DNA of 64,000 nucleotides from Parasulfitobacter algicola (GTDB lineage: Bacteria; Pseudomonadota; Alphaproteobacteria; Rhodobacterales; Rhodobacteraceae). Below, piece after piece: positions 56,364 through 64,000 of the stretch (the stretch's first letter is position 1; each line of letters opens with the position of its first letter). The notes beneath the pieces were generated by a model. That model made no database searches and had not been told where the DNA came from. It was given only the letters and a program-made list of their open reading frames with translations. The position numbers were made by a program, and so were the translations under genes. The stretch lies in contig NZ_JABUFE010000008.1 in the NCBI RefSeq assembly GCF_013315265.1, forward strand, positions 1 to 64,000, read 5' to 3'.

Positions 56364-56450
56364 GCTACGCTGGCATTATCCAGATCAGCTTTGAGGGTCC
56401 GCAGGTTTGTCACCCGCATCTCAGCCGCAGCATGATGCGGCACCCCTGTG
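56364..56450 (-). ncRNA. TPP (THI box) riboswitch
   Basis: On the minus strand the segment reads AGGGGTGCC, then GCTGAGATGCGGGTGA, ACCCTCAAAGCTGATCTGG and ATAATGCCAGCGTAGCAAGG. These are the conserved THI-box blocks GGGGUGC, CUGAGA, ACC-x-GA(A)CCUGAUCUGG and AUAAUGCCAGCGUAGG. The 3' end of the aptamer abuts AAGGAGG, the ykoF ribosome binding site, so TPP binding probably blocks translation of ykoF and the thiXZY genes behind it. Confidence 0.95.
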
Positions 56451-56557
56451 GTAAAAGCACTTTGAACAGGTCAGTCATTGAAACGCAAGTCGGTTTTATG
56501 ATCCTATTCGGGCAGCTGGAATGAGACGTCGAACAGCAATCCAAAGCCGCTGTTCAA

Positions 56558-57589
56558 TCAGCCCACTTTGACAACCATTTTCCCGAAGTTTTTCCCAACA
56601 AGCAGATCGTTTAGCGCGGCTGGTGCGGCCTCAAGTCCTTGGATGATTTGCTCTTTATATTGAACGTTTCCGTCGGCAAGCCATCCGGTCATATCGCGCA
56701 CGAAATCTTTGTAAGTGCTTTGGGGAAAGCTGTCGAAGATGATGAAGCCCTGTACCTTAACCTTCATCCGCAGGATCGTGCCCATGATCGCTGGTCCATA
56801 ATCGGGGCCGTCTGGCAAGCCCGCTAGATTATACCACGACACGACGCCACACACAGGCATACGGGCAAATTCGTTCAAAAGCGGCAAGACTGCATAAAGC
56901 ACTTTGCCACCAACATTTTCGAAATAAACATCTATCCCATCGGGGCAGGCAGCGTTAAGGTGTTCGGCAAAATTATCGCTTGTATGATCAATACAGGCAT
57001 CAAACCCAAGCCTATCTGTCACATGCGCGCATTTATCGGCGCCACCCGCAATGCCAACCACACGACATCCCTTGATCTTGGCGATTTGCCCAACAGTGGC
57101 CCCCACAGGGCCGGATGCCGCAGCAACAACAACGGTATCGCCGGGCTTAGGATCACCGATTTTCAACAAACCGGCATAGGCCGTATATCCAGGCATGCCC
57201 AATATTCCCAATGACCACGATGGGTTTTGGGGGGGCTGACCAAGGTTGATCACTTCGGTCCCGTCCGAGATTGCATAATCCTGCCAACCGCTGCCTGACA
57301 GCACATAATCACCTGGCACAAAGCCATCCAGATCAGACGAAACAACCTGGGCCACGACCTGGCCGGTCATCACGTCGCCAATCTTGACCGGTTCGGCATA
57401 AGATTTCGCATCATTCATCCGACCACGCATATATGGATCAAGCGACAGATAAACTGTGCGTAACAGCATCTGTCCACTGCTGACTTTAGGAATGTCGGTC
57501 GTTTCCAGTCGAAGGGTATTTTTGTCTGGCAACCCATTCGGGCGTTGGGCCAGAACGATGCGGCGGTTGATGTTTGGGGTTTGTGTCAT
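56558..57589 (-). CDS. NADP-dependent MDR-superfamily oxidoreductase (zinc-free, CurA-like)
   Basis: 343 aa from ATG 57589 (MTQTPNINRRIVLAQRPNGL). A medium-chain reductase of the leukotriene B4 dehydrogenase/curcumin reductase group: LSLDPYMRGRMND, GMPGYTAYAGLLKIGDPKPGD and the nucleotide-binding AAASGPVGATVGQIAKIKG. There are no catalytic zinc ligands. These enzymes reduce the C=C bond of enones with NADPH. It is a single gene; the region between it and the riboswitch holds only a short inverted repeat (GAACAGC/GCTGTTC). Confidence 0.93.
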   Translation of the reverse strand: MTQTPNINRRIVLAQRPNGLPDKNTLRLETTDIPKVSSGQMLLRTVYLSLDPYMRGRMNDAKSYAEPVKIGDVMTGQVVAQVVSSDLDGFVPGDYVLSGSGWQDYAISDGTEVINLGQPPQNPSWSLGILGMPGYTAYAGLLKIGDPKPGDTVVVAAASGPVGATVGQIAKIKGCRVVGIAGGADKCAHVTDRLGFDACIDHTSDNFAEHLNAACPDGIDVYFENVGGKVLYAVLPLLNEFARMPVCGVVSWYNLAGLPDGPDYGPAIMGTILRMKVKVQGFIIFDSFPQSTYKDFVRDMTGWLADGNVQYKEQIIQGLEAAPAALNDLLVGKNFGKMVVKVG

Positions 57590-57651
57590 GGGGGACGCTC
57601 CGAATGAACTGTTTTGCAAACTCTAGTGGTTTGCGGTCGGATGAAACAGCG

Positions 57652-59094
57652 TCAAAGCGACTTTTGATAAAGCGCTTTGAATACTCGGTGCTTCTCTGCA
57701 TAAGCGTGCGCCGTGTCGGGATGCGGCTCAAACACCCGCGCAATGTCTGGTTTTTGGCAACAGTCTTTAAAGCTGATATTTTCGGATGCGATCAGCCCTA
57801 AACGTGCCGCCCCGAAGGCTGCACCAATATCACCGCCCTTTGGGATCTCGATAGGAATATCCAGTATATTGGCCAGAATATCTAACCATGCTGTCGATTG
57901 TGTACCACCGCCAACAGCAAGAACGCTTTGCAGCTTTGTCCCTGTCGATCTTAAGGCATCCAGCGCATCGCGAAGGGTAAAGGCCACACCTTCTAAAATT
58001 GATTTCGTTATCGAAGCCCGGCTGTCTGCCATTGATAGATTATGAAAAGACCCGCGAACGTCGGCATCATTATGAGGCGTTCGTTCGCCGGATAGATATG
58101 GCAGAAACACTGTGCTTTCAGGGCCTGTGATCACCGTGTCGATTTCTGCCGTCAGTTCAGCAGCACCGGTTTTGCAAATGCGGGCCCACCAATTCAAAGC
58201 ATCAGTCGCCGCCAGAATGACGCCCATCTGATGCCATGTATTTGGTAAGGCATGGCAAAATGTATGAACCGCAGTGTCTGGGCTTGGTAAATACGTATCG
58301 GTCGCCGCAAACACCACGCCAGAGGTCCCAAGTGATACAAAGCCCGCGCCCGCATTGACGATGCCAAGCCCTATGGCCGACGCTGCATTGTCGCCCGCAC
58401 CACCGGCAACAGCAACATCCTTTGACATGCCCCACCGCTCGGCAAGCGGCGCCTGTACATAGCCTGAAATTTCGGTGCCTTCGACCAAAGATGGCATGTG
58501 TGCAGATGACAAATCGCTTTTGGCCAAAAGACCGTCTGACCAGCGCCGGTTTTTGACATCCAGCCACGATGTGCCCGAAGCATCGGACATATCTGATACA
58601 TATTCACCCGTCAGCCAAAAGCGCAGATAATCCTTGGGCAGTAAGACCTTATCAATCTGTTGGAATATATTGGGTTCATTTCTTTGCAGCCATTTGATCT
58701 TGGGCGCTGTGAAGCCGGGAAAGACGATATTGCCCGTGATATCACGAAATGCTGGATCTAAATCCATCTTGGCGGCTTCTGCATGGCTGCGGGTATCGTT
58801 CCAAAGCATGCAGGGCCGCAGAACTTTGGCCGATCTGTCCAGCAATGTTGCGCCATGCATTTGGCCTGACAGGCCGATACCCTTGACGGCGGCCAAGTCT
58901 TTGGGATGGGATTCCATCAACCCATCAAGTGCATCGGATGTTGCCTGCACCCAGATGGCCGGATATTGTTCAGACCACCCAGAGTGCGGGTGGTTCACGC
59001 TAAGGGGTGCAGTTGCCAGGCCAACTACTCTTTGGTTGCTGTCAATCAACAGCGCTTTTAGGCCAGACGTGCCCAGATCAATTCCTAAGTACAT
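57652..59094 (-). CDS. xylB: Xylulokinase
   Basis: 480 aa from ATG 59094 (MYLGIDLGTSGLKALLIDSN), the FGGY-family phosphate-1 motif. LSGQMHGATLLDRSAKVL (starting at about 78) is the xylulokinase-specific substrate block with the conserved MHG. The C-terminal domain has LAVGGGTQSTAWLDILANIL, which binds ATP. It phosphorylates D-xylulose to D-xylulose 5-phosphate. No xylose isomerase or transporter is in the window, so the gene is isolated from its usual pathway partners. Confidence 0.93.
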   Translation of the reverse strand: MYLGIDLGTSGLKALLIDSNQRVVGLATAPLSVNHPHSGWSEQYPAIWVQATSDALDGLMESHPKDLAAVKGIGLSGQMHGATLLDRSAKVLRPCMLWNDTRSHAEAAKMDLDPAFRDITGNIVFPGFTAPKIKWLQRNEPNIFQQIDKVLLPKDYLRFWLTGEYVSDMSDASGTSWLDVKNRRWSDGLLAKSDLSSAHMPSLVEGTEISGYVQAPLAERWGMSKDVAVAGGAGDNAASAIGLGIVNAGAGFVSLGTSGVVFAATDTYLPSPDTAVHTFCHALPNTWHQMGVILAATDALNWWARICKTGAAELTAEIDTVITGPESTVFLPYLSGERTPHNDADVRGSFHNLSMADSRASITKSILEGVAFTLRDALDALRSTGTKLQSVLAVGGGTQSTAWLDILANILDIPIEIPKGGDIGAAFGAARLGLIASENISFKDCCQKPDIARVFEPHPDTAHAYAEKHRVFKALYQKSL

Positions 59095-59159
59095 GGATGC
59101 ACTTAACCCTGAACGTACGCAGCTGTTCAAGTGAATAGACTGCGGGTGCTGCTGTTATG

Positions 59160-59190
59160 AAATCAGCGGGCTGTTTGCGCCCGCTGATTT
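59160..59190 (-). terminator. Terminator of the GMC dehydrogenase operon
   Basis: AAATCAGCGGGC and GCCCGCTGATTT form a perfect 12-bp stem around a seven-base loop, directly after the GMC gene stop at 59206 on the minus strand. The AAA/TTT ends can act as the U-rich tail. Confidence 0.85.
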
Positions 59191-59205
59191 AATTCCTGCC
59201 AGAAA

Positions 59206-60777
59206 CTACAGGTTTCCGCGGTTCATCTCGGCTGCGATGTGATCGGCTTGTCGGATGGCTAATGCGACAATCGTAAGCGTTGGGTTTTCTGCGCCACCCG
59301 TCGTGAACTGCGATCCGTCTGACACGAAAAGGTTCGCAATATCATGGGTTTGTCCGTACCCGTTTACCACGCCATCGCGTGGGTTTTCCGACATGCGGTT
59401 GGTGCCCAGATTGTGCGTTGACGGATAGGGCGGTGTGGGGAAAACGCGCGTGGCACCCACGGCCTCGTATACTGCCATGCCTTGTTTATAAGCGTGATTG
59501 CGCATGGCGATATCATTGGGATGATCATCGAAATGCACGTTCGGAGCAGGCAGCCCGTACTGGTCTTTCACATCGTGGTTCAACGTGATGCGGTTGGTTT
59601 CCTGGGGCATATCTTCGCCCACAATCCACATGCCCGCCATGTTTTCATAGCTATCTAGCGCCGTCGTGAATTCGCGGCCCCATCCGCCGGGATCAAGAAA
59701 CGCAGCCATGAAGGGCAGGCCAAGCGCCAGGGTTTCCAATTCGTATCCACCGACAAAACCGCGCGACGGATCGTGACGGCTTTCATCCTGAATGATGCCA
59801 GCCATAGTCGTACCGCGCCACATCTTGACGGGCTTATCGAAGACGGCATAAACCGATCCAGTCATATGCCGCATATAATTCCGCCCGACTTGGCCGGAAC
59901 TGTTCGCCAGCCCGTCCGGATACATGGACGACGCCGAATTCAGCAAAAGGCGTGGGCTTTCGATAGAATTGCCTGCAACGCAAACGATCCGTGCTTTTTG
60001 CAGCTGCTGATTGCCATCTGCGTCTGCATAAACGACACCAGTGACTTTGCCACTGTCATCATGTTCGATCCGCAGTACATGGGCTTGCGATCGGACCTCG
60101 AGATTGCCGGTCGCTTCGCCGCGTGGAATGTCGGTATAGGCCGATGACCATTTGGCCCCCCATTTACAGCCCTGAAAGCAAAACCCGGTTTGTTGGCAGG
60201 CTGGACGACCGTCGCCTTCGGCAGAGTTGATCGCCATACGACCTGTGCTAACATTTTTGTAACCAATAGCTTTGGCGCCAGCCTCAAACACCTTATAGTT
60301 ATTACAGCCGGGTAAACCTTCGCGTCCGCCTGTGCGGGTGACCCCAAGCTTGTCTTCGGCTTTGGTATAGTAATCATCCATTTCGCGCGGATCTATGGGC
60401 CAGTCCAAAAGATTCGCACCCTGCACATCGCCGTAGTTCGTTTTAGCTTTCCATTCATGATCCTGAAAGCGCAAGGAAGCCCCCGCCCAGTGTGTTGTCG
60501 TGCCACCGACGGCCTTGACGATCCAGGTTGGCAAGCTGGAAAAATCGTTTGCCACACGCCAATCGCCAGATGTTGTGCGCGCATCAAGCCAGGCCAGTTG
60601 ACCGAAACTTTCCCATTCATCGTTGATGTAATCTTCGGGCAGATATCGCCCGCCTGCTTCCAGCGCTACAACGCTGACGCCCTTTTGGGCGAGTTCATTC
60701 GCCAAAACCCCGCCACCAGCGCCGGTTCCGATGATGACGACAACGCTGTCGTCGCTTAGTTCAAATGGTGCAGCCAT
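59206..60777 (-). CDS. GMC family FAD-dependent oxidoreductase, large subunit
   Basis: 523 aa. FAD-binding GTGAGGG (17-23) with the ADP-ribose acidic residue in ALEAGG. The second GMC-type region is WIVKAVGGTTTHWAGASLRF (starting at about 85), followed by CVAGNSIESPRLLLNS and, at the C-terminus, HNLGTNRMS with the active-site His and FVSDGSQFTTGGAENPTLTIVALA. It resembles membrane-bound sugar/alcohol dehydrogenase large subunits of the gluconate 2-dehydrogenase type. It has no signal peptide of its own and is preceded by its Tat-exported partner, which would carry it to the periplasm. Confidence 0.93.
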   Translation of the reverse strand: MAAPFELSDDSVVVIIGTGAGGGVLANELAQKGVSVVALEAGGRYLPEDYINDEWESFGQLAWLDARTTSGDWRVANDFSSLPTWIVKAVGGTTTHWAGASLRFQDHEWKAKTNYGDVQGANLLDWPIDPREMDDYYTKAEDKLGVTRTGGREGLPGCNNYKVFEAGAKAIGYKNVSTGRMAINSAEGDGRPACQQTGFCFQGCKWGAKWSSAYTDIPRGEATGNLEVRSQAHVLRIEHDDSGKVTGVVYADADGNQQLQKARIVCVAGNSIESPRLLLNSASSMYPDGLANSSGQVGRNYMRHMTGSVYAVFDKPVKMWRGTTMAGIIQDESRHDPSRGFVGGYELETLALGLPFMAAFLDPGGWGREFTTALDSYENMAGMWIVGEDMPQETNRITLNHDVKDQYGLPAPNVHFDDHPNDIAMRNHAYKQGMAVYEAVGATRVFPTPPYPSTHNLGTNRMSENPRDGVVNGYGQTHDIANLFVSDGSQFTTGGAENPTLTIVALAIRQADHIAAEMNRGNL

Positions 60778-60791
60778 TGTTCCGTCCTCCC

Positions 60792-61310
60792 TCAGATCCA
60801 GTTGATATCGTCAAACCCGCGGTCGATGTAACCGCCCTGCGAATAGCTTTCGCCTTCGTATCCGAACAGCGGCCAGACGGCTTTCTGGTTATAAAGCCCG
60901 GTCACAAGGCCGCTGCGAATGGTCTGAAAGAACGGCGAATTTTCCATATTGCGCAGAATGTCTACGCGGTGACGTTCCCACCCGGTTTCAGCATAGTTTG
61001 CAAACCCTTTGCCCTGCGCTGCTGCGTCCAGACCGGCGATACCGGTTTCGATCATGTCAGCCTGTTCTTCGGTGTCATATCCTTTGACGGCGGCGGCATA
61101 GAATTCATCGGCGACATGATCGTGGGGATAAATATCGCGCGCCATCTGGATCAATGTGGCCATCGTCTGCGGCTTCAGATGCGTGACTTCCATCGCCCAT
61201 GCGGCCGAACTTCCCGCGACATAGCCAATGCCGATTACGAACGCAGTACCGATACTGGCGCTTCCTGACAGAAGCTGCCGTCTGGTCAAGGTGGCTTTCT
61301 GTTTTAACAT
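60792..61310 (-). CDS. Gluconate 2-dehydrogenase subunit 3 family protein (Tat-exported small subunit)
   Basis: 172 aa from ATG 61310, preceded by GGGAGGAACC. The twin-arginine signal TRRQLLSGSASIGTAFVIG begins at residue 9 and ends near AWAMEV. The mature part is helical, with MARDIYPHDHVADEFY and WPLFGYEGESYSQGGYIDRGF, the family signature. Subunits of this kind bind the GMC flavoprotein and co-export it through Tat. The gene is 14 bases upstream of the large subunit. No cytochrome c subunit accompanies the pair. Confidence 0.93.
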   Translation of the reverse strand: MLKQKATLTRRQLLSGSASIGTAFVIGIGYVAGSSAAWAMEVTHLKPQTMATLIQMARDIYPHDHVADEFYAAAVKGYDTEEQADMIETGIAGLDAAAQGKGFANYAETGWERHRVDILRNMENSPFFQTIRSGLVTGLYNQKAVWPLFGYEGESYSQGGYIDRGFDDINWI

Positions 61311-61368
61311 TATGGTTCCTCCCATTTCGTCATTGGGCGTTTTTGCAACGCCTCTTTTCAGTATGGCG

Positions 61369-61764
61369 TCAGCGGTAACGCCCGTGTTTTTGCAAGACTT
61401 CGATCTGATAGCCGTCAGGGTCGGCAACAAAGAAAAACCGCGCCAAAAGTGCGCCGTCGCGGTTGAATTCCACGACCTTGCGGGGGGCAAAGCCCGCATC
61501 CTGAAACCGTTTATGTTCGGCATCCAGATCATCGACGCAAAACGCGATATGGCCGTATCCATCCCCCAGATCATAGGGATCACTGCGGTCTTTGTTGATT
61601 GTTAGTTCGATTTCAAAATCGGCGTCCTCATTGCTTAGGTAAACAAGGGTGAAATCGTCAAAATCCAAACGTTCAACATTGGTTAATCCAAACGCGTCTT
61701 TGTAAAACGCGACCGAGCGTTCTTCCTCAAGAACACGGATCATCATGTGAATGGCTTTGGCCAT
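61369..61764 (-). CDS. VOC family protein, lactoylglutathione lyase-like
   Basis: 131 aa, the size of glyoxalase I. MAKAIHMMIRVLEEERSVAFYKDAFGL (from residue 1) holds the first metal His, and GHIAFCVDDLDAEHKRFQDAG and FVADPDGYQIEVLQKHG hold the second His and the catalytic Glu. It probably converts hemithioacetals of glutathione or a related adduct. The AFYKDAFGL/DPDGYQIE signatures are close to GloA, but the substrate is not certain. It is 58 bases upstream of the dehydrogenase pair. Confidence 0.88.
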   Translation of the reverse strand: MAKAIHMMIRVLEEERSVAFYKDAFGLTNVERLDFDDFTLVYLSNEDADFEIELTINKDRSDPYDLGDGYGHIAFCVDDLDAEHKRFQDAGFAPRKVVEFNRDGALLARFFFVADPDGYQIEVLQKHGRYR

Positions 61765-61852
61765 CGCATACCTCCCAATTGCGATCCATCGTCTTTGGTC
61801 AGGTTAGCGGTCCAGTTCAGGGTGATGGTAGTAATCGAATACTACACATCCG

Positions 61853-62134
61853 TCACTCGGCGGCGATTGCGGTGCTTTGCTGTTCTTTACAGATTAGGCA
61901 GGCACACCGGAGCAACGATGTAAAATTTGCAGCCTCGCCCCTTAGTTCAAGGACCTCAGAATGAAGTTTTGAAACAAAAGCAGGCGTTGTCAGTCCTTCA
62001 CCCTGCGCAATATTATCGATGATTTCCCAGAAAGATCGTTCAAGCCGAATACTGGTACTTTGTCCGTTTAACCGAAGTCTGCGCGTTTCCGGTTCATAAT
62101 TTTTTGGATTTTGTCCCGCAAATATCTGACACAT
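61853..62134 (-). CDS. Ribbon-helix-helix domain protein
   Basis: 93 aa from ATG 62134, with GGGGAGGGCCC upstream. The ribbon-helix-helix segment is RRLRLNGQSTSIRLERSFWEIIDNIAQGEG (starting at about residue 18): a strand that would pair in the dimer and contact DNA, followed by two helices. The C-terminal part ends with a Cys-containing LLRCACLICKE, which may be redox- or metal-responsive. It is a common short regulator in alphaproteobacteria; the target is unknown. Confidence 0.85.
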   Translation of the reverse strand: MCQIFAGQNPKNYEPETRRLRLNGQSTSIRLERSFWEIIDNIAQGEGLTTPAFVSKLHSEVLELRGEAANFTSLLRCACLICKEQQSTAIAAE

Positions 62135-62230
62135 ATTGGGCCCTCCCCTGCACAATATTAGAAATAATTATCTGCCGAGACATATTATTTAGCAAGATAA
62201 TTACGAAAGGGCGTCGAAGCGGAGTGGGTG

Positions 62231-62255
62231 GGAAAGGCGACATTGCCGCCTTTCC
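62231..62255 (-). terminator. Hairpin after the AGCS symporter gene
   Basis: GGAAAGGCG (62231-62239) and CGCCTTTCC (62247-62255) form a perfect 9-bp stem nine bases beyond the symporter stop. There is no U-run. Confidence 0.5.
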
Positions 62256-62263
62256 AAATGCTT

Positions 62264-63811
62264 CTAATGGTTAAATTTTTTGATTTCACCTGACGCAAGA
62301 CGCGCACTGTATGATTTCAGCTCTTGCTTGACGATCGACATCAGAAAATAAAGTGCAGTGATGTTGACGACAGCCATAGCAAAGATCGCAGCATCTGAAA
62401 AATCAATCACTGGGCCAAGACTTGCAGCAGCACCAATCACGATGAAAATGCAAAAGATTATCTTGAACGTCAGTTCTGATTTTTCGCCTTCACCGAACAG
62501 GTATGTCCATGCTTTCAGCCCATAGTAGGACCATGAAATCATTGTGGAAAAGGCAAACATCACCACTGCAACAGCCAAAACATAGGGAAACCAACTGATC
62601 GCAGATCCAAAGGCGGCGGATGTCAGTGAAACACCGCTGTTGCCGTCGACAGTCGCAATTGATGACCCATCAAGCATGTAAAGCCCAGTGCTTTCATCAA
62701 TCAGCAATTGCCCTGAGATCGTAATCACCAATGCTGTCATGGTGCAAATGACAACTGTATCAATCAAAGGCTCTAGCAATGACACGAAACCTTCGGTGAT
62801 TGGCTCTTTTGTTCTGACGGCCGAGTGTGCGATGGCCGCTGACCCAACGCCTGCTTCGTTTGAAAAGGCAGCCCGTTTAAAGCCTTGGATCAAAGCGCCG
62901 ACGAAACCGCCAGCAACGCCCAAACCTGTAAAGGCCCCCATAAAGATTTGACCAAAAGCCCAACCAATCTTGTCATAGTTCACAAGGATGATGATCAAGG
63001 CAGCACCAACATAAAGAATACCCATGAAAGGCACGATCTTTTCAGTGACATTTGCGATTGATTTAATGCCACCAATGATCACAGCAAAGACGACGGCCGC
63101 AAAGACTAAACCGGTAATCCACCCGGGGTAATCGCCTGTAATCCCTGCAATTTGTGCATGGGCCTGATTGGCCTGAAACATATTCCCGCCACCCAGTGCA
63201 CCTAAGATACAGAAAACTGAAAATAAGATGGCCAATACCTTACCACCAGGCAACCCGCGTTCTTCAAAACCCTTTGACATGTAATACATCGGGCCACCCG
63301 AAACGGATCCATCTTGGTATTCGTTTCGATATTTTACACCCAATGTACATTCTGTGAATTTTGAAGCCATACCCAATAGACCTGCCAAAATCATCCAGAA
63401 TGTCGCACCCGGACCGCCAATTCCCACAGCCACCGCGACACCTGCAATGTTCCCAAGGCCAACTGTGCCTGACAGTGCGGTTGCAAGCGCCTGGAAGTGG
63501 CTGACTTCGCCCGCGTCATTTGGGTCTGAATAGTCGCCTTTAACCAATGAAATAGCATGGCCAAAAAAGCGTAGCTGAACAAAGGCAAAGTAAATGGTAA
63601 AGATAGAAGCCGCCACAACCAGCCACAAAACAATCCAAGGAAAACTTGTGCCGGGCAGGGGGGCAAAAATCAGGTTTACGAATGGCCCAGTGACTTTGGC
63701 AAATATAGCATTGACCGTTTCATCCAACGACATGGCTTCTTCTTGTGCCACCGCAGGCATTGCGGTGATCAGCAGTGCAACTGTGAAGATAAGTTTGCTT
63801 ATTAATTTCAT
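62264..63811 (-). CDS. Sodium:alanine/glycine symporter (AGCS family)
   Basis: 515 aa from ATG 63811, with CTAAGGAGTG upstream; the longer frame runs back into the stress-protein gene. A cleavable or anchor N-terminus (MKLISKLIFTVALLITAMPAVAQ) precedes about ten membrane spans. Family blocks include ALSGTVGLGNIAGVAVAVGIGG (starting at about 112), GPGATFWMILAGLLGMASKF and KRAAFSNEAGVGSAAIAHSA. It imports alanine or glycine with Na+. It is 11 bases after a universal stress protein gene, and its ribosome binding site overlaps that gene's stop codon. Confidence 0.94.
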   Translation of the reverse strand: MKLISKLIFTVALLITAMPAVAQEEAMSLDETVNAIFAKVTGPFVNLIFAPLPGTSFPWIVLWLVVAASIFTIYFAFVQLRFFGHAISLVKGDYSDPNDAGEVSHFQALATALSGTVGLGNIAGVAVAVGIGGPGATFWMILAGLLGMASKFTECTLGVKYRNEYQDGSVSGGPMYYMSKGFEERGLPGGKVLAILFSVFCILGALGGGNMFQANQAHAQIAGITGDYPGWITGLVFAAVVFAVIIGGIKSIANVTEKIVPFMGILYVGAALIIILVNYDKIGWAFGQIFMGAFTGLGVAGGFVGALIQGFKRAAFSNEAGVGSAAIAHSAVRTKEPITEGFVSLLEPLIDTVVICTMTALVITISGQLLIDESTGLYMLDGSSIATVDGNSGVSLTSAAFGSAISWFPYVLAVAVVMFAFSTMISWSYYGLKAWTYLFGEGEKSELTFKIIFCIFIVIGAAASLGPVIDFSDAAIFAMAVVNITALYFLMSIVKQELKSYSARLASGEIKKFNH

Positions 63812-63822
63812 GGGTTCACTCC

Positions 63823-64000
63823 TTAGGCGATGACCGTGACAGGCACGGTTGCACTCATGACTAGGTTCGCAGTTGAACTTCCAAAGATACGTTTTGCAAA
63901 TCCACCTTCGGACGCACGGCATACGATGATTTGCTGCCCTTTTTCTTCTTCGCAAATCCGGTTCAATGTATCTGCAACATCACCATGCCTAACCTTGCCG
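63823..64000 (-). CDS. Universal stress protein, C-terminal part (partial)
   Basis: The last 58 residues are in the window: GKVRHGDVADTLNRICEEEK, QIIVCRASEGGFAKRIFGSS and TANLVMSATVPVTVIA followed by TAA. The GS(S/T)-x-hydrophobic segment and the PVTVI ending are typical of UspA, where they bind ATP phosphates and form the dimer strand. The G-x2-G-x9-G(S/T) pattern is partly altered, so ATP binding is not assured. It is cotranscribed with the symporter gene behind it. Confidence 0.85.
   Translation of the reverse strand, partial: GKVRHGDVADTLNRICEEEKGQQIIVCRASEGGFAKRIFGSSTANLVMSATVPVTVIA

Overview
The window looks like chromosomal DNA from a roseobacter-type alphaproteobacterium (order Rhodobacterales). 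The evidence is the tuf-trpT-secE-nusG-rplKA-rplJL-rpoBC order, a C4-pathway 5-aminolevulinate synthase, an RF2 gene without the programmed frameshift, and several accessory families common in that group (small sulfotransferase-like and rhamnosyltransferase-like proteins, a solo LuxR regulator). Base composition is moderate, not strongly GC-rich. The organism call is an inference from gene content.

Region 1 (1-15010) is the translation/transcription core: end of EF-Tu, tRNA-Trp, secE, nusG, L11, L1, L10, L7/L12, rpoB, rpoC. The usual order is broken by two AT-rich passenger genes. A sulfotransferase-like gene lies between tRNA-Trp and secE. A secreted propeller-like protein lies between rplA and rplJ. 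The junctions carry terminators, leader structures and plausible promoters. A rhamnosyltransferase-like gene and a glutathione S-transferase gene follow.

Region 2 (16691-30523, all minus strand) is the most notable part: a compact contractile injection system of the phage-tail/eCIS type. In transcription order it encodes two small membrane proteins, a Pvc16-like tail terminator with a carboxypeptidase-regulatory-like tail, one sheath, one tube, a proline-rich unknown, a LysM/gp53-like protein, a VgrG-like spike, a PAAR-like tip, gp25, a baseplate J protein fused to an Asp-box propeller, a gpI-like protein, a membrane-anchored PASTA protein, an anchored unknown and two more membrane proteins. 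I find no AAA+ ATPase, tape measure, separate tail fibre, capsid, terminase or integrase. The number of membrane proteins suggests a membrane-linked device, but that is inference.

Region 3 (30783-37148) has a GH1 beta-glucosidase, a solo LuxR regulator with a palindrome upstream, a small unknown gene, a pirin, and two near-identical tRNA-Asp genes. Between the tRNAs lies a dienelactone hydrolase remnant with an internal deletion and a nonsense codon. An M20 peptidase follows.

Region 4 (37255-50241) is mostly housekeeping: a periplasmic protein and hemA, a RodZ-like gene and ispG, a DsbA-like thioredoxin with an M48/TPR protease, a frameshifted aminotransferase, a cell-wall amidase, penicillin-binding protein 1A and prfB.

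Region 5 (50238-64000) holds a second sulfotransferase-like gene, an AI-2E family transporter, a DUF1801 gene behind four direct repeats, a TPP-riboswitch-controlled ykoF-thiXZY operon, an NADP-dependent oxidoreductase, xylulokinase, a GMC dehydrogenase with its Tat-exported small subunit, a VOC protein, a ribbon-helix-helix protein, an AGCS sodium:amino-acid symporter and the end of a universal stress protein gene.
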